Of a DNA stretch of 64,000 nucleotides, positions 34,468-43,632 are shown in pieces. Position numbers and translations under genes: made by a program. Each line of letters starts with the position of its first letter. Within the stretch, counting starts at the first letter, position 1. This DNA is from Microlunatus soli (lineage in GTDB: Bacteria; Actinomycetota; Actinomycetes; Propionibacteriales; Propionibacteriaceae). The notes beneath the pieces were generated by a model. The model was not told the origin of the DNA, made no database searches, and saw nothing but the letters and a program-made list of their open reading frames with translations. The DNA lies in contig NZ_LT629772.1 in the NCBI RefSeq assembly GCF_900105385.1, forward strand, positions 5,828,001 through 5,892,000, read 5' to 3'.

Positions 34468-35637
34468 TCAGCTGCTCAGTCCTGCCACCTGTTCGGACTG
34501 AGCAACGGCGTCGAATCCGTAGCCGCGCATCTGTTCCTCGTAGCGGGCGACAGCGGCGATCAAGGTCGGATGATCGTCGGCAGCGCCGAGTTCGGCGACC
34601 AGCCGGGCAGCGTCATCGAGGGCAACGGCCGCACCGATGCCTGCCGGGATCATCGGGTGCGCGGCATCGCCGATCACGGTGACCGGCCCGCTCGGCCAGG
34701 GCTCCGGCCGCCGGGACGTCCGGACAACGGTCGATCGAGTCATCTCGGGCTCGGCGGCCAGCACGAGCTGCCGCAACGAGGGGTGCCATGCCGCCACCTG
34801 GTCGGCGACGTACTGCTGCAGATCCGCGCTGGCACGTGATGCCGGGACCTCGTCGGCCGGGACGCTGAACACCCACATCAGGTAGTCGCCGTCGGCGCTG
34901 AGCCGCAGCCCTGGCCGAATTCGGTCGGCAGCCTGTTGTGGAGGACAGGCAAAACGATGGGCGGCCAGCGGCATCGCCCGGCCCGGGCCGACGACCGTGC
35001 TGAATCCGTCGAGGGCGGCCGGCGGCACGTGGGGTAGCACCTCGGGGGACAACAGGGTCCGTCCGAAGATGTTCAACTGTCCGATGTCGCGAACCTCGAG
35101 CTGGGGCAGCAGCTGGCTGCGGACCTTCGACCCGGCGCCGTCCGCGCCGACCAGCAGGTCGCCGTGCAGCGTGCCGCCGTCGGTCAGGGTGATCTCGACA
35201 CCGCCGGCTCGGTCCGTCGAGTCGTCGTCACCTGCCGGTAGCCGAAAGTGCTCGAACCCGGCGCCGTCGAGGACGTCGTCGTCCAGCCCTGCCAGCAGAA
35301 TCTCGCGCAGCGTCTGCCGGTCAACCGTCAGATGCTGGCCCTGGGAGGGATCCGGCTGCGGCACGAGCCATTCGTCGAGCAGATTGAGCTCCGGGTCCAA
35401 GGTCCGGACGCCGCTGCCGGGGACACCGGAGGTCAGCACAACGAGCTCGTACAGGTCCGGGGGAAGACAGGACCGCAGGGCAAGGTCTCCCTGCGGTGCG
35501 AGGTGGATCCGATAGCCGGTCCGCCGATGGTCGGCCGGGGTCCGGTGCTCCAGGATGGTGGCGCGGTGTCCGGTGCGGTGCAGTCCCTGAGCCAGCAGGG
35601 GACCGGCCAGTCCGGCTCCGACGATCACAATGTGCAT
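34468..35637 (-). CDS. FAD-dependent monooxygenase (aromatic hydroxylase type)
   Basis: This 389-residue flavoprotein has the dinucleotide-binding motif IVIVGAGLAGPLLAQGLHRT at the N-terminus, GADGAGSKVRSQL in the middle and VIGDAAHPMIPAGIGAAVAL, the second FAD motif of PHBH-type hydroxylases. Such enzymes hydroxylate aromatic or polyketide-like compounds, including antibiotics. GATAAT lies 8 nt before the ATG, so the transcript may be leaderless. That box lies inside the MarR-type operator, predicting repression by the divergent MarR regulator and induction by a small aromatic ligand. Confidence 0.9.
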   Translation of the reverse strand: MHIVIVGAGLAGPLLAQGLHRTGHRATILEHRTPADHRRTGYRIHLAPQGDLALRSCLPPDLYELVVLTSGVPGSGVRTLDPELNLLDEWLVPQPDPSQGQHLTVDRQTLREILLAGLDDDVLDGAGFEHFRLPAGDDDSTDRAGGVEITLTDGGTLHGDLLVGADGAGSKVRSQLLPQLEVRDIGQLNIFGRTLLSPEVLPHVPPAALDGFSTVVGPGRAMPLAAHRFACPPQQAADRIRPGLRLSADGDYLMWVFSVPADEVPASRASADLQQYVADQVAAWHPSLRQLVLAAEPEMTRSTVVRTSRRPEPWPSGPVTVIGDAAHPMIPAGIGAAVALDDAARLVAELGAADDHPTLIAAVARYEEQMRGYGFDAVAQSEQVAGLSS

Positions 35638-35643
35638 GAGTCA

Positions 35644-35683
35644 AGATTATCTGCATTCAGACAATCTGGTATCGGGAGATACC
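35644..35683. promoter_or_regulatory. MarR-type operators between the monooxygenase and marR genes
   Basis: AGATTATCTG (35644-35653) and CAGACAATCT (35658-35667) form an inverted repeat with 9 of 10 pairs and a 4-nt spacer. A second perfect dyad, GGTATC-GGGA-GATACC, follows at 35668-35683. The monooxygenase -10 (GATAAT, minus strand, 35646-35651) lies in the first. The marR -10 (TACCCT, 35680-35685) overlaps the second. Confidence 0.78.
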
Positions 35684-35691
35684 CTGATCCT

Positions 35692-36132
35692 GTGACACAA
35701 CAGGAGCCGGGCATCGACCTCCGACTTGGGGGTCAGTTCTATCTCGCGCATCGGTTTGCCCGGGCGGGGACGAACGGCCGGCTACGGTCGTTGGGACTTG
35801 ACCTGCGACACCTCGCCGTGTTGCGCGAACTGGCCGACAACGGGCCGTCCAAGCAGCGCGCCCTGGTGGACCGGATCAAGATGGACCGGTCGTCGCTGGT
35901 CTACGTGATCGACGAGCTCGAACGACAAGGACTGGCCGAACGCGGTCGCGACGAGACCGATCGACGCAGCCATGCCGTCCGCATCACGGCCAAGGGGCGG
36001 CGGCGGTTGACCGCGGCCACGGCAGCGGCCGATCAGGCGATGCGGGAACTGCTGAGCGGTTTGACCGCAACCGACAAGGTCCGGCTCGAGCAGCTGCTGG
36101 ACAAGGTGATCAGCGCCGTCACCGACGTCTGA
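35692..36132 (+). CDS. MarR family transcriptional regulator
   Basis: The 146-residue winged-helix protein matches MarR regulators: LRHLAVLRELADNGPSKQRALV, then IKMDRSSLVYVIDELERQGLAERGRDETDRRSHAVRITAKG (recognition helix and wing). I start at the GTG at 35692, six bases after TACCCT, with no ribosome site. It is divergent from the FAD monooxygenase and is expected to repress both genes through the two dyads between them, responding to a phenolic or drug-like ligand as is usual in this family. Confidence 0.93.
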   Translation: MTQQEPGIDLRLGGQFYLAHRFARAGTNGRLRSLGLDLRHLAVLRELADNGPSKQRALVDRIKMDRSSLVYVIDELERQGLAERGRDETDRRSHAVRITAKGRRRLTAATAAADQAMRELLSGLTATDKVRLEQLLDKVISAVTDV

Positions 36133-36154
36133 GATCGGCTGCCGCCCCGACGGA

Positions 36155-37132
36155 TCACCGATCGGAGATCGTGATCGACATCGTGGCCCGGGGGATCGGC
36201 ATCGCCAACGCCTCGGCCTCGACCAGCTCACGTTCCGGACCCGACAGAGCCGCCGACAGCCGGACGTCGACCCGACCGCCGCGCCGTCCCCAGGCTCCCA
36301 CGACGGTCCGGCCGAGCAGCACGCCGCCGGGATGGAAGCTGTCGTGACGGTCGGAGAGCCGCTTCTGCCCGGGGCCGACGAACAGGCCGGAGCGGTCCTG
36401 GCCGAGTAGCCGAAGATCACTCGGCACCAGTAGCCGTACGCCGCTCGGCTCCGGAGCGCTCCGCAGGAGTTGCTCCTCCTCGGACAGGATCCAGGCACGG
36501 TGGTCGCCGATCCGGACCGGGAGCAGGTCGTCGGCGCAGCGTTGCCATACGGCGCGAGCGTCGGCCGCGCTCAGTCCGCTCCACCAGGCGTAGGTGGCCG
36601 GCGTGGTCGGTCCGAATGCCCGGATGTGCAGTCGGCACAACGCGCGGCGCGCCGTCTCGAGATCGATCTGCGGACGCTCGACCTCGCGGACGTAGAGGGC
36701 ACTGGTCGTCCAACGCAGCGCAATTCGCCCGCTGGCGCACGCGGCCCGCTGATTCGCCAGTCCGGCCTGCCGCAGCTCCCGACCGGCCAACACCTCGCAC
36801 ACCTGGTCGGCGTACCGCTCGATGGTCGCCTGTTGGTCGGGATCGAGCGGCATCCGCCCCAGGGTGAAGATGCCGAACGCGTCGCGAGACAGCAGATGGA
36901 CCGCGGCCCGCGGCGAGTAGGTCTGGATCAGCCCCGGGTGCTGCCAGTCCTCCGGCCGGCAGTGCTCCATCCGGGCGTGCAGGCCGAGCAGCGCGTCGCG
37001 CGGCGCCGTGTCCTGGAGTCCGAACCGAGCCGCGGCGAGCACCGATCCGGCCGGCAGCCGGGAGGTCAGCTGGTTGATCTGCAGCCGGTAGCGCACCGCT
37101 TGTTCCGGTGCGATCGTCAGCGCGACTGGCAT
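36155..37132 (-). CDS. Winged-helix DNA-binding protein, AlkZ/YcaQ-like (HTH_42)
   Basis: The 325-residue protein resembles the actinobacterial winged-helix family related to AlkZ DNA glycosylases. Features are INQLTSRLPAGSVLAAARFG at the N-terminus, LHIRAFGPTTPATYAWWSGL in the middle, LLVPSDLRLLGQDR and the C-terminal HPGGVLLGRTVVGAWGRRGG. AlkZ unhooks DNA crosslinks; many paralogues, possibly including this one, are uncharacterised or lack the glycosylase motif, and I cannot confirm the QxD motif. It is convergent with marR and divergent from hrpA. Confidence 0.8.
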   Translation of the reverse strand: MPVALTIAPEQAVRYRLQINQLTSRLPAGSVLAAARFGLQDTAPRDALLGLHARMEHCRPEDWQHPGLIQTYSPRAAVHLLSRDAFGIFTLGRMPLDPDQQATIERYADQVCEVLAGRELRQAGLANQRAACASGRIALRWTTSALYVREVERPQIDLETARRALCRLHIRAFGPTTPATYAWWSGLSAADARAVWQRCADDLLPVRIGDHRAWILSEEEQLLRSAPEPSGVRLLVPSDLRLLGQDRSGLFVGPGQKRLSDRHDSFHPGGVLLGRTVVGAWGRRGGRVDVRLSAALSGPERELVEAEALAMPIPRATMSITISDR

Positions 37133-37188
37133 GGCCGTTGGTATATCAGCTGGGACCGACAGGCGCTCGCCACTAAACTCGCCCCGTT

Positions 37189-40100
37189 ATGCCGTCCTCC
37201 GCCGTATCGTCCGTTCCCGCGATCAGCTTCGACCCGGCGTTGCCGATCTCGGCCCGCGTCGACGAGATCGAGGCGGCGATCCGCGATCATCAGGTGGTCG
37301 TGGTGGCCGGCGAGACCGGGTCGGGCAAGACAACCCAGCTGCCGAAGATCTGTCTCAAGCTCGGTCGGATGTCGATCGGACACACCCAGCCACGCCGGAT
37401 CGCTGCGCGCACCGTGGCCGAGCGGATCGCCGAGGAGATCGGGGTCGAACTCGGCGACCTGATCGGCTACCAGGTCCGCTTCACCCGGCGGGCCGGCCGC
37501 GACACCAGGGTCAAGGTGATGACCGACGGTGTGCTGTTGGCCGAGATCGGTCATGATCGTGATCTTCGCAAGTACGACACGATCATCATCGATGAGGCGC
37601 ACGAACGCAGCCTCAACATCGACTTCCTGTTGGGGTACCTGAAACAGCTGCTGCCGCGCCGTCCGGAGCTGAAGGTGATCATCACCTCCGCGACCATCGA
37701 CACCGTGCGGTTCGCCGAGCACTTCGCCGATGATCAAGGAGCGGCGGCGCCGATCGTCGAGGTGTCCGGACGTGCCTACCCGGTCGAGATGAGGTACAAC
37801 CCACTCGTCGGCCAGGCAGGAGAGGGTGGCGAGGACCTCGATCAGGTCGACGGGATCTGCCGTGCCGTCAAGGAACTTCAGGCCGAGGGGGATGGCGACA
37901 TCCTGGTGTTCCTCTCCGGTGAGCGGGAGATCCGCGATGCGGCTGATGCGTTGAACGCTCTGCAACTGCGCTTCACCGAGGTGCTGCCGCTGTATGCACG
38001 ACTGTCGGCCGCGGAACAGCACAAGGTGTTCGTCCGCAGCGACGCTAAGGGCATCGGTGGGCGACGCATCGTGTTGGCCACCAACGTCGCCGAGACGTCG
38101 CTGACGGTTCCCGGGATCCGGTACGTGATCGATACCGGCACCGCGCGGATCTCCCGATACTCGGCGCGTACCAAGGTCCAGCGACTGCCGATCGAACCCA
38201 TCTCACAGGCCTCGGCCAACCAACGCGCAGGACGGTGTGGCCGGCTCGGGCCCGGCATCTGCATCCGGCTGTACGCCGAGGAGGACTTCGCGGGCCGGCC
38301 CGAGTTCACCGAGCCGGAGATCCTGCGGACCAACCTGGCCTCGGTGATCTTGCAGATGGCGGCCTCTGATCTGGGCGACATCGCATCCTTCCCGTTCGTG
38401 GAGGCCCCGGACTCGGCGCAGATCGCCGACGGCCTGCGGCTGCTGGAGGAGCTCGGCGCGATCAAGGGCCGCTGGGACCAGAAGCGTTCGCCTCGGCTGA
38501 CCAAGATCGGTAGCCGACTGGCCGGCATCCCGATCGATCCGCGGATGGCCAGGATGTTGATCGCCGGCGAGCGGCAAGGCTGTCTGCGCGAGATGTTGAT
38601 CATCGTCTCCGGGCTGTCGGTGCAGGACCCGCGAGAACGTCCGACCGAACATCAACAGGCAGCTGATCAACTGCACCGTCGGTTTTGGGCGCCGATGGCC
38701 ACGGAGGAGTCCTCCTCGGAGGAACCAGCACCGGACGGCAGCGACTTCGTCGCGATCCTGCGCCTGTGGCGCTACCTCCGTCGACAGCAGAAAGCCCTGT
38801 CCGGTAACGCGTTCCGGCGGATGTGCCGGGACGAGTTCCTGCACTTCCTGCGGATCCGCGAATGGCAGGATCTGCACGCTCAACTGCGACAGATCTGTCG
38901 CGAGCTCAAGCTGAATGTCAACGAGGAACCGGCCGATCATGACCGGGTGCACACCGCGATCCTGACCGGCCTGCTGTCCCAGGTCGGGCTGGCCGAGGTG
39001 ATGGAGGACCGCAAGCGGGGAAACCGGGACGGCAAGCGCCGGCAACGTCGTGCCCTGCAGGAATACCTCGGCGCGCGGGGCACCAAGTTTGCGATCAATC
39101 CGGGATCGAGCCTGGCCAGGACGACGCCGCCACTGGTGATGGCCGCCGAGATCGTCGAGACCTCACGGCTCTGGGCGCGGACCGTGGCCGGCATCGACGT
39201 CAAGCAGATCGAGGAGGTCGGCCGGCATCTTCTCAAGCACAACTACTCCGAGCCGCACTGGTCGGCGCGCAACGGCTCGGTGATGGCGTACGAGCACGTC
39301 ACGCTCTACGGCATCCCGATCGTCGGGCGCCGTCCGGTGAGCTACGCCCGGATCAATCCCGCCGAGTCGCGCGAGATCTTCATCAGGTCCGCGCTGGTGG
39401 AGGGCGATTGGCGGACCAGGCACCGCTTCTTCGCCGACAACCAACGGGTCCGGGCCGAGGCCGAGGAACTGGAGGAACGGACCCGTCGCCGTGACCTGTT
39501 GGTCGACGATCAGGTGATCTTCGACTTCTATGCCGCCCGGATCCCCGCAGATGTGACTACCGGCGCTGCATTCGACAAGTGGTGGAAAGACGTCGCGCAG
39601 ACCGATCCGAACCGATTGAACCTCAGCCTCGACGATCTTGTGGTCGATCCGGATGCTGCCGACACCGGCGAGTTTCCGGAGGTGTGGTCGACCGGCGAGT
39701 TGGACTACAAGATCGGATACTCCTTCGAGCCCGGCAGTACGCGAGACGGGGTCAGTGTCGAGATTCCGGTGGGCTTGCTGAACCGTACCGATGCCACCTC
39801 CTTCAGCTGGCAGGTGCCGGGGCTGCGGGCAGAGCTGGCGACGGAGCTGATCAGGTCGCTGCCGAAGGCGGTCCGGCGCAACTTCGTACCGGCACCGGAG
39901 TTTGCCACCCGAGCCCTGAGCTGGCTCGGTGATCATGGCGGAGACGGAGCGGAGTCGTTCGAGCAGGCACTCGCGCGAGCCCTACGAGCGTTGACGGGCG
40001 TGATCATTCCGGCCGACAGCTGGCGCTCGAGCGCGCCGCCGGCACACCTGCTCCCCACCTATCTGGTCACCGATGGTGACCGGGTGATCGCCGAAGGCAA

Positions 40101-41049
40101 GGATCTGGAGGCGTTGCGGCAGCAGGTAGCTCCCGAGATCAGTCAGACGCTGAACTCGGCTGCCGAGGAAGTGACGACGACCGGGGCCGGCAGTTGGGTG
40201 TTCGGCCGGATCGCAGACGAGATCCACACCGGCAGCCTGGTGAGCTTTCCCGGACTGATCGACGAAGGATCCACCGTCGGACTGAAGGTTTATGCCGATG
40301 CCGCACGCCGTGATCATTTCCATGCGCTCGGGCTGCGCCGGCTCGTCATGATCAACACGCCGGACCCGACCCGCTGGGTGGTCGGTCATCTCGGCAATCA
40401 GGCGAAGCTGGCGCTCGGCGGCAGTCCCTATCCGAGTGTGCCGGCGTTGCTCGCCGACGCCCGGTTGGCGACAGTGGGAGAACTGATCCGACGGCACGCG
40501 CCGACTGTCGGGGGCCGTATTGATGACCAAGGCAAGTTCGCCAAGCTGTGTGATCTGGTGCGGGCCGACAACGCCGACCGGATGCGGACGCTGGTCAATG
40601 AGACTGCTGCAGCCTTGGAGACCTGGGAGAGCGTCACCGCGCAGCTCGACACCGTTGCGCGGATCGATGCACTTGCCGCGGCTGATCTCGGTGAACAGTT
40701 GAACAATTTGATCTTCGCCGGGTTCCTGGCAGTGACCGATGGTGAACGACTGCCCGACCTGGTCCGCTATCTGCAGGCGGCCGCCAACCGGATCACCGTG
40801 TTGCGGGCGAACCCGGCCAAGAACGCCGCCGGGTTGGCCACGATGACACGAGTCGAGGACTCCTACGCCGATCTGTGTTCGCGACTGCCCGAGGGGCCGC
40901 TGCCCGCTGACGTCGAAGCGATCGGGTGGATGCTGGAGGAGTTGCGGGTGAGTCTGTTCGCTCAGCAGTTGCGGACGAAGTTCCCCATCTCCGAGAAGCG
41001 TGTGATGAATGCCATCGCCGATGCTCGTCGGGTCGCCGGCCTGTCCTGA
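37189..41049 (+). CDS. hrpA: ATP-dependent RNA helicase HrpA
   Basis: The 1286-residue DEAH/RHA helicase has Walker A GETGSGKTTQ at residues 41-50, DEAH at 135-138, motif III SAT at 167-169 and motif VI QRAGRCGR. Winged-helix, ratchet and OB-like domains follow, and the long C-terminal half matches the HrpA-specific DUF3418 region. The length agrees with bacterial HrpA. Relatives resolve stalled or collided ribosomes or process mRNA. TAAACT lies 10 nt before the ATG and there is no ribosome site, so the leader is very short or absent. The gene appears intact. Confidence 0.95.
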   Translation: MPSSAVSSVPAISFDPALPISARVDEIEAAIRDHQVVVVAGETGSGKTTQLPKICLKLGRMSIGHTQPRRIAARTVAERIAEEIGVELGDLIGYQVRFTRRAGRDTRVKVMTDGVLLAEIGHDRDLRKYDTIIIDEAHERSLNIDFLLGYLKQLLPRRPELKVIITSATIDTVRFAEHFADDQGAAAPIVEVSGRAYPVEMRYNPLVGQAGEGGEDLDQVDGICRAVKELQAEGDGDILVFLSGEREIRDAADALNALQLRFTEVLPLYARLSAAEQHKVFVRSDAKGIGGRRIVLATNVAETSLTVPGIRYVIDTGTARISRYSARTKVQRLPIEPISQASANQRAGRCGRLGPGICIRLYAEEDFAGRPEFTEPEILRTNLASVILQMAASDLGDIASFPFVEAPDSAQIADGLRLLEELGAIKGRWDQKRSPRLTKIGSRLAGIPIDPRMARMLIAGERQGCLREMLIIVSGLSVQDPRERPTEHQQAADQLHRRFWAPMATEESSSEEPAPDGSDFVAILRLWRYLRRQQKALSGNAFRRMCRDEFLHFLRIREWQDLHAQLRQICRELKLNVNEEPADHDRVHTAILTGLLSQVGLAEVMEDRKRGNRDGKRRQRRALQEYLGARGTKFAINPGSSLARTTPPLVMAAEIVETSRLWARTVAGIDVKQIEEVGRHLLKHNYSEPHWSARNGSVMAYEHVTLYGIPIVGRRPVSYARINPAESREIFIRSALVEGDWRTRHRFFADNQRVRAEAEELEERTRRRDLLVDDQVIFDFYAARIPADVTTGAAFDKWWKDVAQTDPNRLNLSLDDLVVDPDAADTGEFPEVWSTGELDYKIGYSFEPGSTRDGVSVEIPVGLLNRTDATSFSWQVPGLRAELATELIRSLPKAVRRNFVPAPEFATRALSWLGDHGGDGAESFEQALARALRALTGVIIPADSWRSSAPPAHLLPTYLVTDGDRVIAEGKDLEALRQQVAPEISQTLNSAAEEVTTTGAGSWVFGRIADEIHTGSLVSFPGLIDEGSTVGLKVYADAARRDHFHALGLRRLVMINTPDPTRWVVGHLGNQAKLALGGSPYPSVPALLADARLATVGELIRRHAPTVGGRIDDQGKFAKLCDLVRADNADRMRTLVNETAAALETWESVTAQLDTVARIDALAAADLGEQLNNLIFAGFLAVTDGERLPDLVRYLQAAANRITVLRANPAKNAAGLATMTRVEDSYADLCSRLPEGPLPADVEAIGWMLEELRVSLFAQQLRTKFPISEKRVMNAIADARRVAGLS

Positions 41050-41343
41050 TCCTGTCGGGCGGCGGCGGATGCCGCGGCCGGTTCGGGGCGGGTCGTGTGC
41101 CTATCGAGCGACCGCTCACCCGGCAAGAAGCTCGGACCGGCCGAGTCGACCGACCCGCGCACCTGATCCGAGATGGGCCTCAGACCCCGGTTTGTCCACA
41201 GATTCCTGCGCCCCCGGTGATGATCCGGCAGGACTGTCAGTGCCGGGTGAGACGATGGCGACGCCGATCATTGCGACCTTGATCAACTAGTCACGGGATG
41301 GAGGATTTACCCTCGTTTTGTAGGGATATCTCATGATCAACTC
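41050..41343. other. Intergenic stretch without a recognisable gene
   Basis: About 290 bp between hrpA and the DUF222 gene. Short open frames here lack ribosome sites and family similarity. The last 60 bp turn distinctly AT-richer, consistent with the promoter that follows. I see no RNA gene or strong terminator. Confidence 0.6.
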
Positions 41344-41372
41344 TTGAACACGAATGACTGTTCGAATACAAT
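41344..41372 (+). promoter_or_regulatory. Sigma70-type promoter for a leaderless DUF222/HNH transcript
   Basis: TTGAAC (41344-41349) and TACAAT (41367-41372) are separated by exactly 17 bp, the clearest housekeeping promoter in the window. The ATG at 41379 is only 6 nt past the -10, so transcription should start at or next to the start codon. Confidence 0.8.
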
Positions 41373-41378
41373 CCGGGT

Positions 41379-42929
41379 ATGGCCACGGAAGTCCATGAGC
41401 CCGCAGGGCTCCCCACCGATCCCGTGATCGGTGCGCGTCCGGACACCGACGGCCAAGCAATGAGTCGCGATGCGACACCGTCCGCGCCAACTGCTCCGGA
41501 GGTCGCGGCAGGGACGGACATTCCGACTGGGTCGATGTCGGGCACGGACGAGTACAAGGCCGTACCCGACGGTGCGACGGCCGTCAGTGCAGCGACCGAC
41601 CCGCCGGTGGCCGACGGCCCAGGGTCGGTGGAGGTGTTGTTGGCCGAGTTGGATCGGGCGGTTGCGGGTTTGATTGCCGGGGTGTCGGCCGAGGAACTCA
41701 CCGTGGTGGGTGATGACCGGTTGGTCGGGTTCATCGGCCGGCTGGAGGAGGTGCGGAACCGGCTCGGGCTGGTCGATCACGAGATCGTGCACGCCTGCCA
41801 GTCCACCGACCTGCCGCACCGGCTCCAGTTGCGCACGGTGGCGAACCTGTTGGGACAGGTGACCCGGATCCAACCCGGCCAGGCCCATGCCCGGGTCCGG
41901 GCCGCCGACACGCTCCGGGCAGGCCGTTCGATGACCGGTGAACCGTTGGCCCCGACATGGCCCCGGCTGGCCGCCGCCGTCGCCAGCGGTCTGGTGCCGC
42001 CGGTGCAGGCCGACATCGCCCTGCGCTGCCTGTCGAGGATCGAACGACTGCCGTGGACCAACCGAGAAGCCGTCGAGATCGCCGAGGCCGAGTTGGCGGC
42101 CGGGGCGGTGGTGTTCCCACCCCGCGAGTTCGCCGAAATCGTGCAACGCGTCACCGATCACAACGATCCCGACGGCACCCTGGCCGACGACCAACTCCAC
42201 GAAGCCACCCGGCGGGTCACCTTCTACCAAGCCCGCGACGGCTCCTGGCGGATGGAAGCCCGCTTCACCCCGACCGTCGGCGCCCAGATCAACGCCGTCA
42301 TCGGACCCCTGAGCAAGCCCCAACACGGCCCGGACGGCCAAGACCTCGGCAGCCCCGAAGAACGCGCCCACGACGCGATCGCCGACGTGTTCGCCCGGAT
42401 CCTGCGCGCCGGCGATGCCCCCGCTGCGGGTGGGGTGCCGGCCACCGTCGTGGTCACCATCGACTACCGACACCTCCTCGACGACACCGGGTACGGCAGG
42501 TTGCCCGACGGGACCCCGATCGCCCCCAGCACCCTGCTCAGGTTGGCGTGTGAGGCCGACATCATTCCCGTCGTCCTCGGCGCCTTCGGCGAGGTGCTCG
42601 ACCTCGGGCGAAATCACCGGGTGGCGAACAAGACCCAGACGATGGCGTTGATCGCCCGCGACAAGGGCTGTTCGTTCCCGTCCTGTGGTCGACCCGCGGC
42701 CTGGTGTGAACGACACCACATCATCGGCTGGGAGATCGGCGGACTGACAGATCTGACCAATCTCACCCTGCTGTGTCGCTATCACCACCAGCACTTCCAA
42801 CGCCAAGGCTGGCAATGCGAAATGATCGACGGCCTGCCCTGGTGGATCCCACCCCGCTGGATCGACCCCGACCAAACACCCATGATCAACAACCGCATCA
42901 AACACGTGGAGCCACCGCTGCGGACGTGA
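41379..42929 (+). CDS. DUF222 and HNH endonuclease domain protein (13E12 repeat family type)
   Basis: The 516-residue protein has a low-complexity N-terminus, a long helical DUF222 domain (about residues 85-370: LLAELDRAVAGLIAGVSAEE, HARVRAADTLRAGRSMTGEP) and a C-terminal HNH module. That module has CSFPSCGRPAAWCERHHIIG, then LTNLTLLCRYHHQHFQ, with paired cysteines and the catalytic His-His and His residues. Such proteins are multicopy in actinobacteria. The biological role is unknown; DNA nicking is inferred. GC and codon use rise sharply in the second half. The start follows a strong promoter by 6 nt, hence leaderless. An Imm-5-like gene follows on the same strand. Confidence 0.92.
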   Translation: MATEVHEPAGLPTDPVIGARPDTDGQAMSRDATPSAPTAPEVAAGTDIPTGSMSGTDEYKAVPDGATAVSAATDPPVADGPGSVEVLLAELDRAVAGLIAGVSAEELTVVGDDRLVGFIGRLEEVRNRLGLVDHEIVHACQSTDLPHRLQLRTVANLLGQVTRIQPGQAHARVRAADTLRAGRSMTGEPLAPTWPRLAAAVASGLVPPVQADIALRCLSRIERLPWTNREAVEIAEAELAAGAVVFPPREFAEIVQRVTDHNDPDGTLADDQLHEATRRVTFYQARDGSWRMEARFTPTVGAQINAVIGPLSKPQHGPDGQDLGSPEERAHDAIADVFARILRAGDAPAAGGVPATVVVTIDYRHLLDDTGYGRLPDGTPIAPSTLLRLACEADIIPVVLGAFGEVLDLGRNHRVANKTQTMALIARDKGCSFPSCGRPAAWCERHHIIGWEIGGLTDLTNLTLLCRYHHQHFQRQGWQCEMIDGLPWWIPPRWIDPDQTPMINNRIKHVEPPLRT

Positions 42930-43033
42930 TCACCGGGCGGACCTCGCCGAAGATCTGCCCAGCTCGGGCGATCATCTGGCATGCTCGGGCCAGTCAGCCG
43001 CACGTCCGCCTGACATCCACGAAGGGAAGCTCG

Positions 43034-43549
43034 ATGATCCTTTCTCCGGTTCGCGATCCGCGGCTGGTGACGATCCGCCGTGGCGGCAGTCTGACCGATG
43101 CCCACCATCACGCGTTGGCGCTGTGGGCTGCTGCCTGTGCTGAGCATGTCCTCAGTCTGTTCGAGGTCGAGCGACCCGATGATCAGCGACCGAGGCAGGC
43201 CATCGCGCATGCCCGTGCGTGGGTGCGTGGAGAGGTCAGGATGATGGAGGCCCGTGCGGCCGGCGGCCATGCCATGGGCGCGGCCAGAGATCTTCGCGGG
43301 GCCGCACGACACGCCGCTTACGCCGCGGGCCAGGCCGGGGTCGTCGCCCATGTCGCGGCGCATGACCTGGGCGCGGCGGCGTACGCCATCAAAGCCGTCC
43401 GGGCCGCTGCGCCGAAGAGTGACAGCGACGCTGCCGGCCGCGCCGAGTGCCAGTGGCAGCGAGATCAGCTGCCGGAGCCGGTGCGTGAGCTCGTGCTGGA
43501 CGACCAGCGACTGCGCAACGACATCTGCTGGTCGGTGTTCGACTGCTGA
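43034..43549 (+). CDS. Putative immunity protein (Imm-5-like)
   Basis: The 171-residue, alanine-rich helical protein has a pattern I associate with actinobacterial Imm-5-like putative immunity proteins: SPVRDPRLVTIRRGGSLTDA, HHALALWAAACAEHVLSLFE, QAIAHARAWVRGEVRMMEAR and repeated helical Ala/His segments such as HVAAHDLGAAAYAIKAVRAA. Function has not been shown to my knowledge; the immunity label is from bioinformatic families. The ATG at 43034 has AAGGGAAG upstream; the frame is open from 42773 in shadow of the HNH gene. It is 104 bp downstream of the DUF222/HNH gene on the same strand. Confidence 0.68.
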   Translation: MILSPVRDPRLVTIRRGGSLTDAHHHALALWAAACAEHVLSLFEVERPDDQRPRQAIAHARAWVRGEVRMMEARAAGGHAMGAARDLRGAARHAAYAAGQAGVVAHVAAHDLGAAAYAIKAVRAAAPKSDSDAAGRAECQWQRDQLPEPVRELVLDDQRLRNDICWSVFDC

Positions 43550-43632
43550 GGGTTCGACTGCTGAGGGGGCGGCTGCTCACGGTTCGCTGCCCTGCCATCT
43601 GGGGTGCGGCCCTGCCCATTAGATTGGTGTCC

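Noticed and set aside
41345-41364. GAAC...GTTC pair resembling a LexA (SOS) box before the DUF222/HNH gene
   Set aside because: The half-sites are 10 nt apart instead of 4, so the actinobacterial LexA pattern is not met.
41337-42905. A 522-codon minus-strand frame opposite DUF222/HNH
   Set aside because: The plus-strand product has a promoter, DUF222 and HNH motifs; the antisense frame has none.
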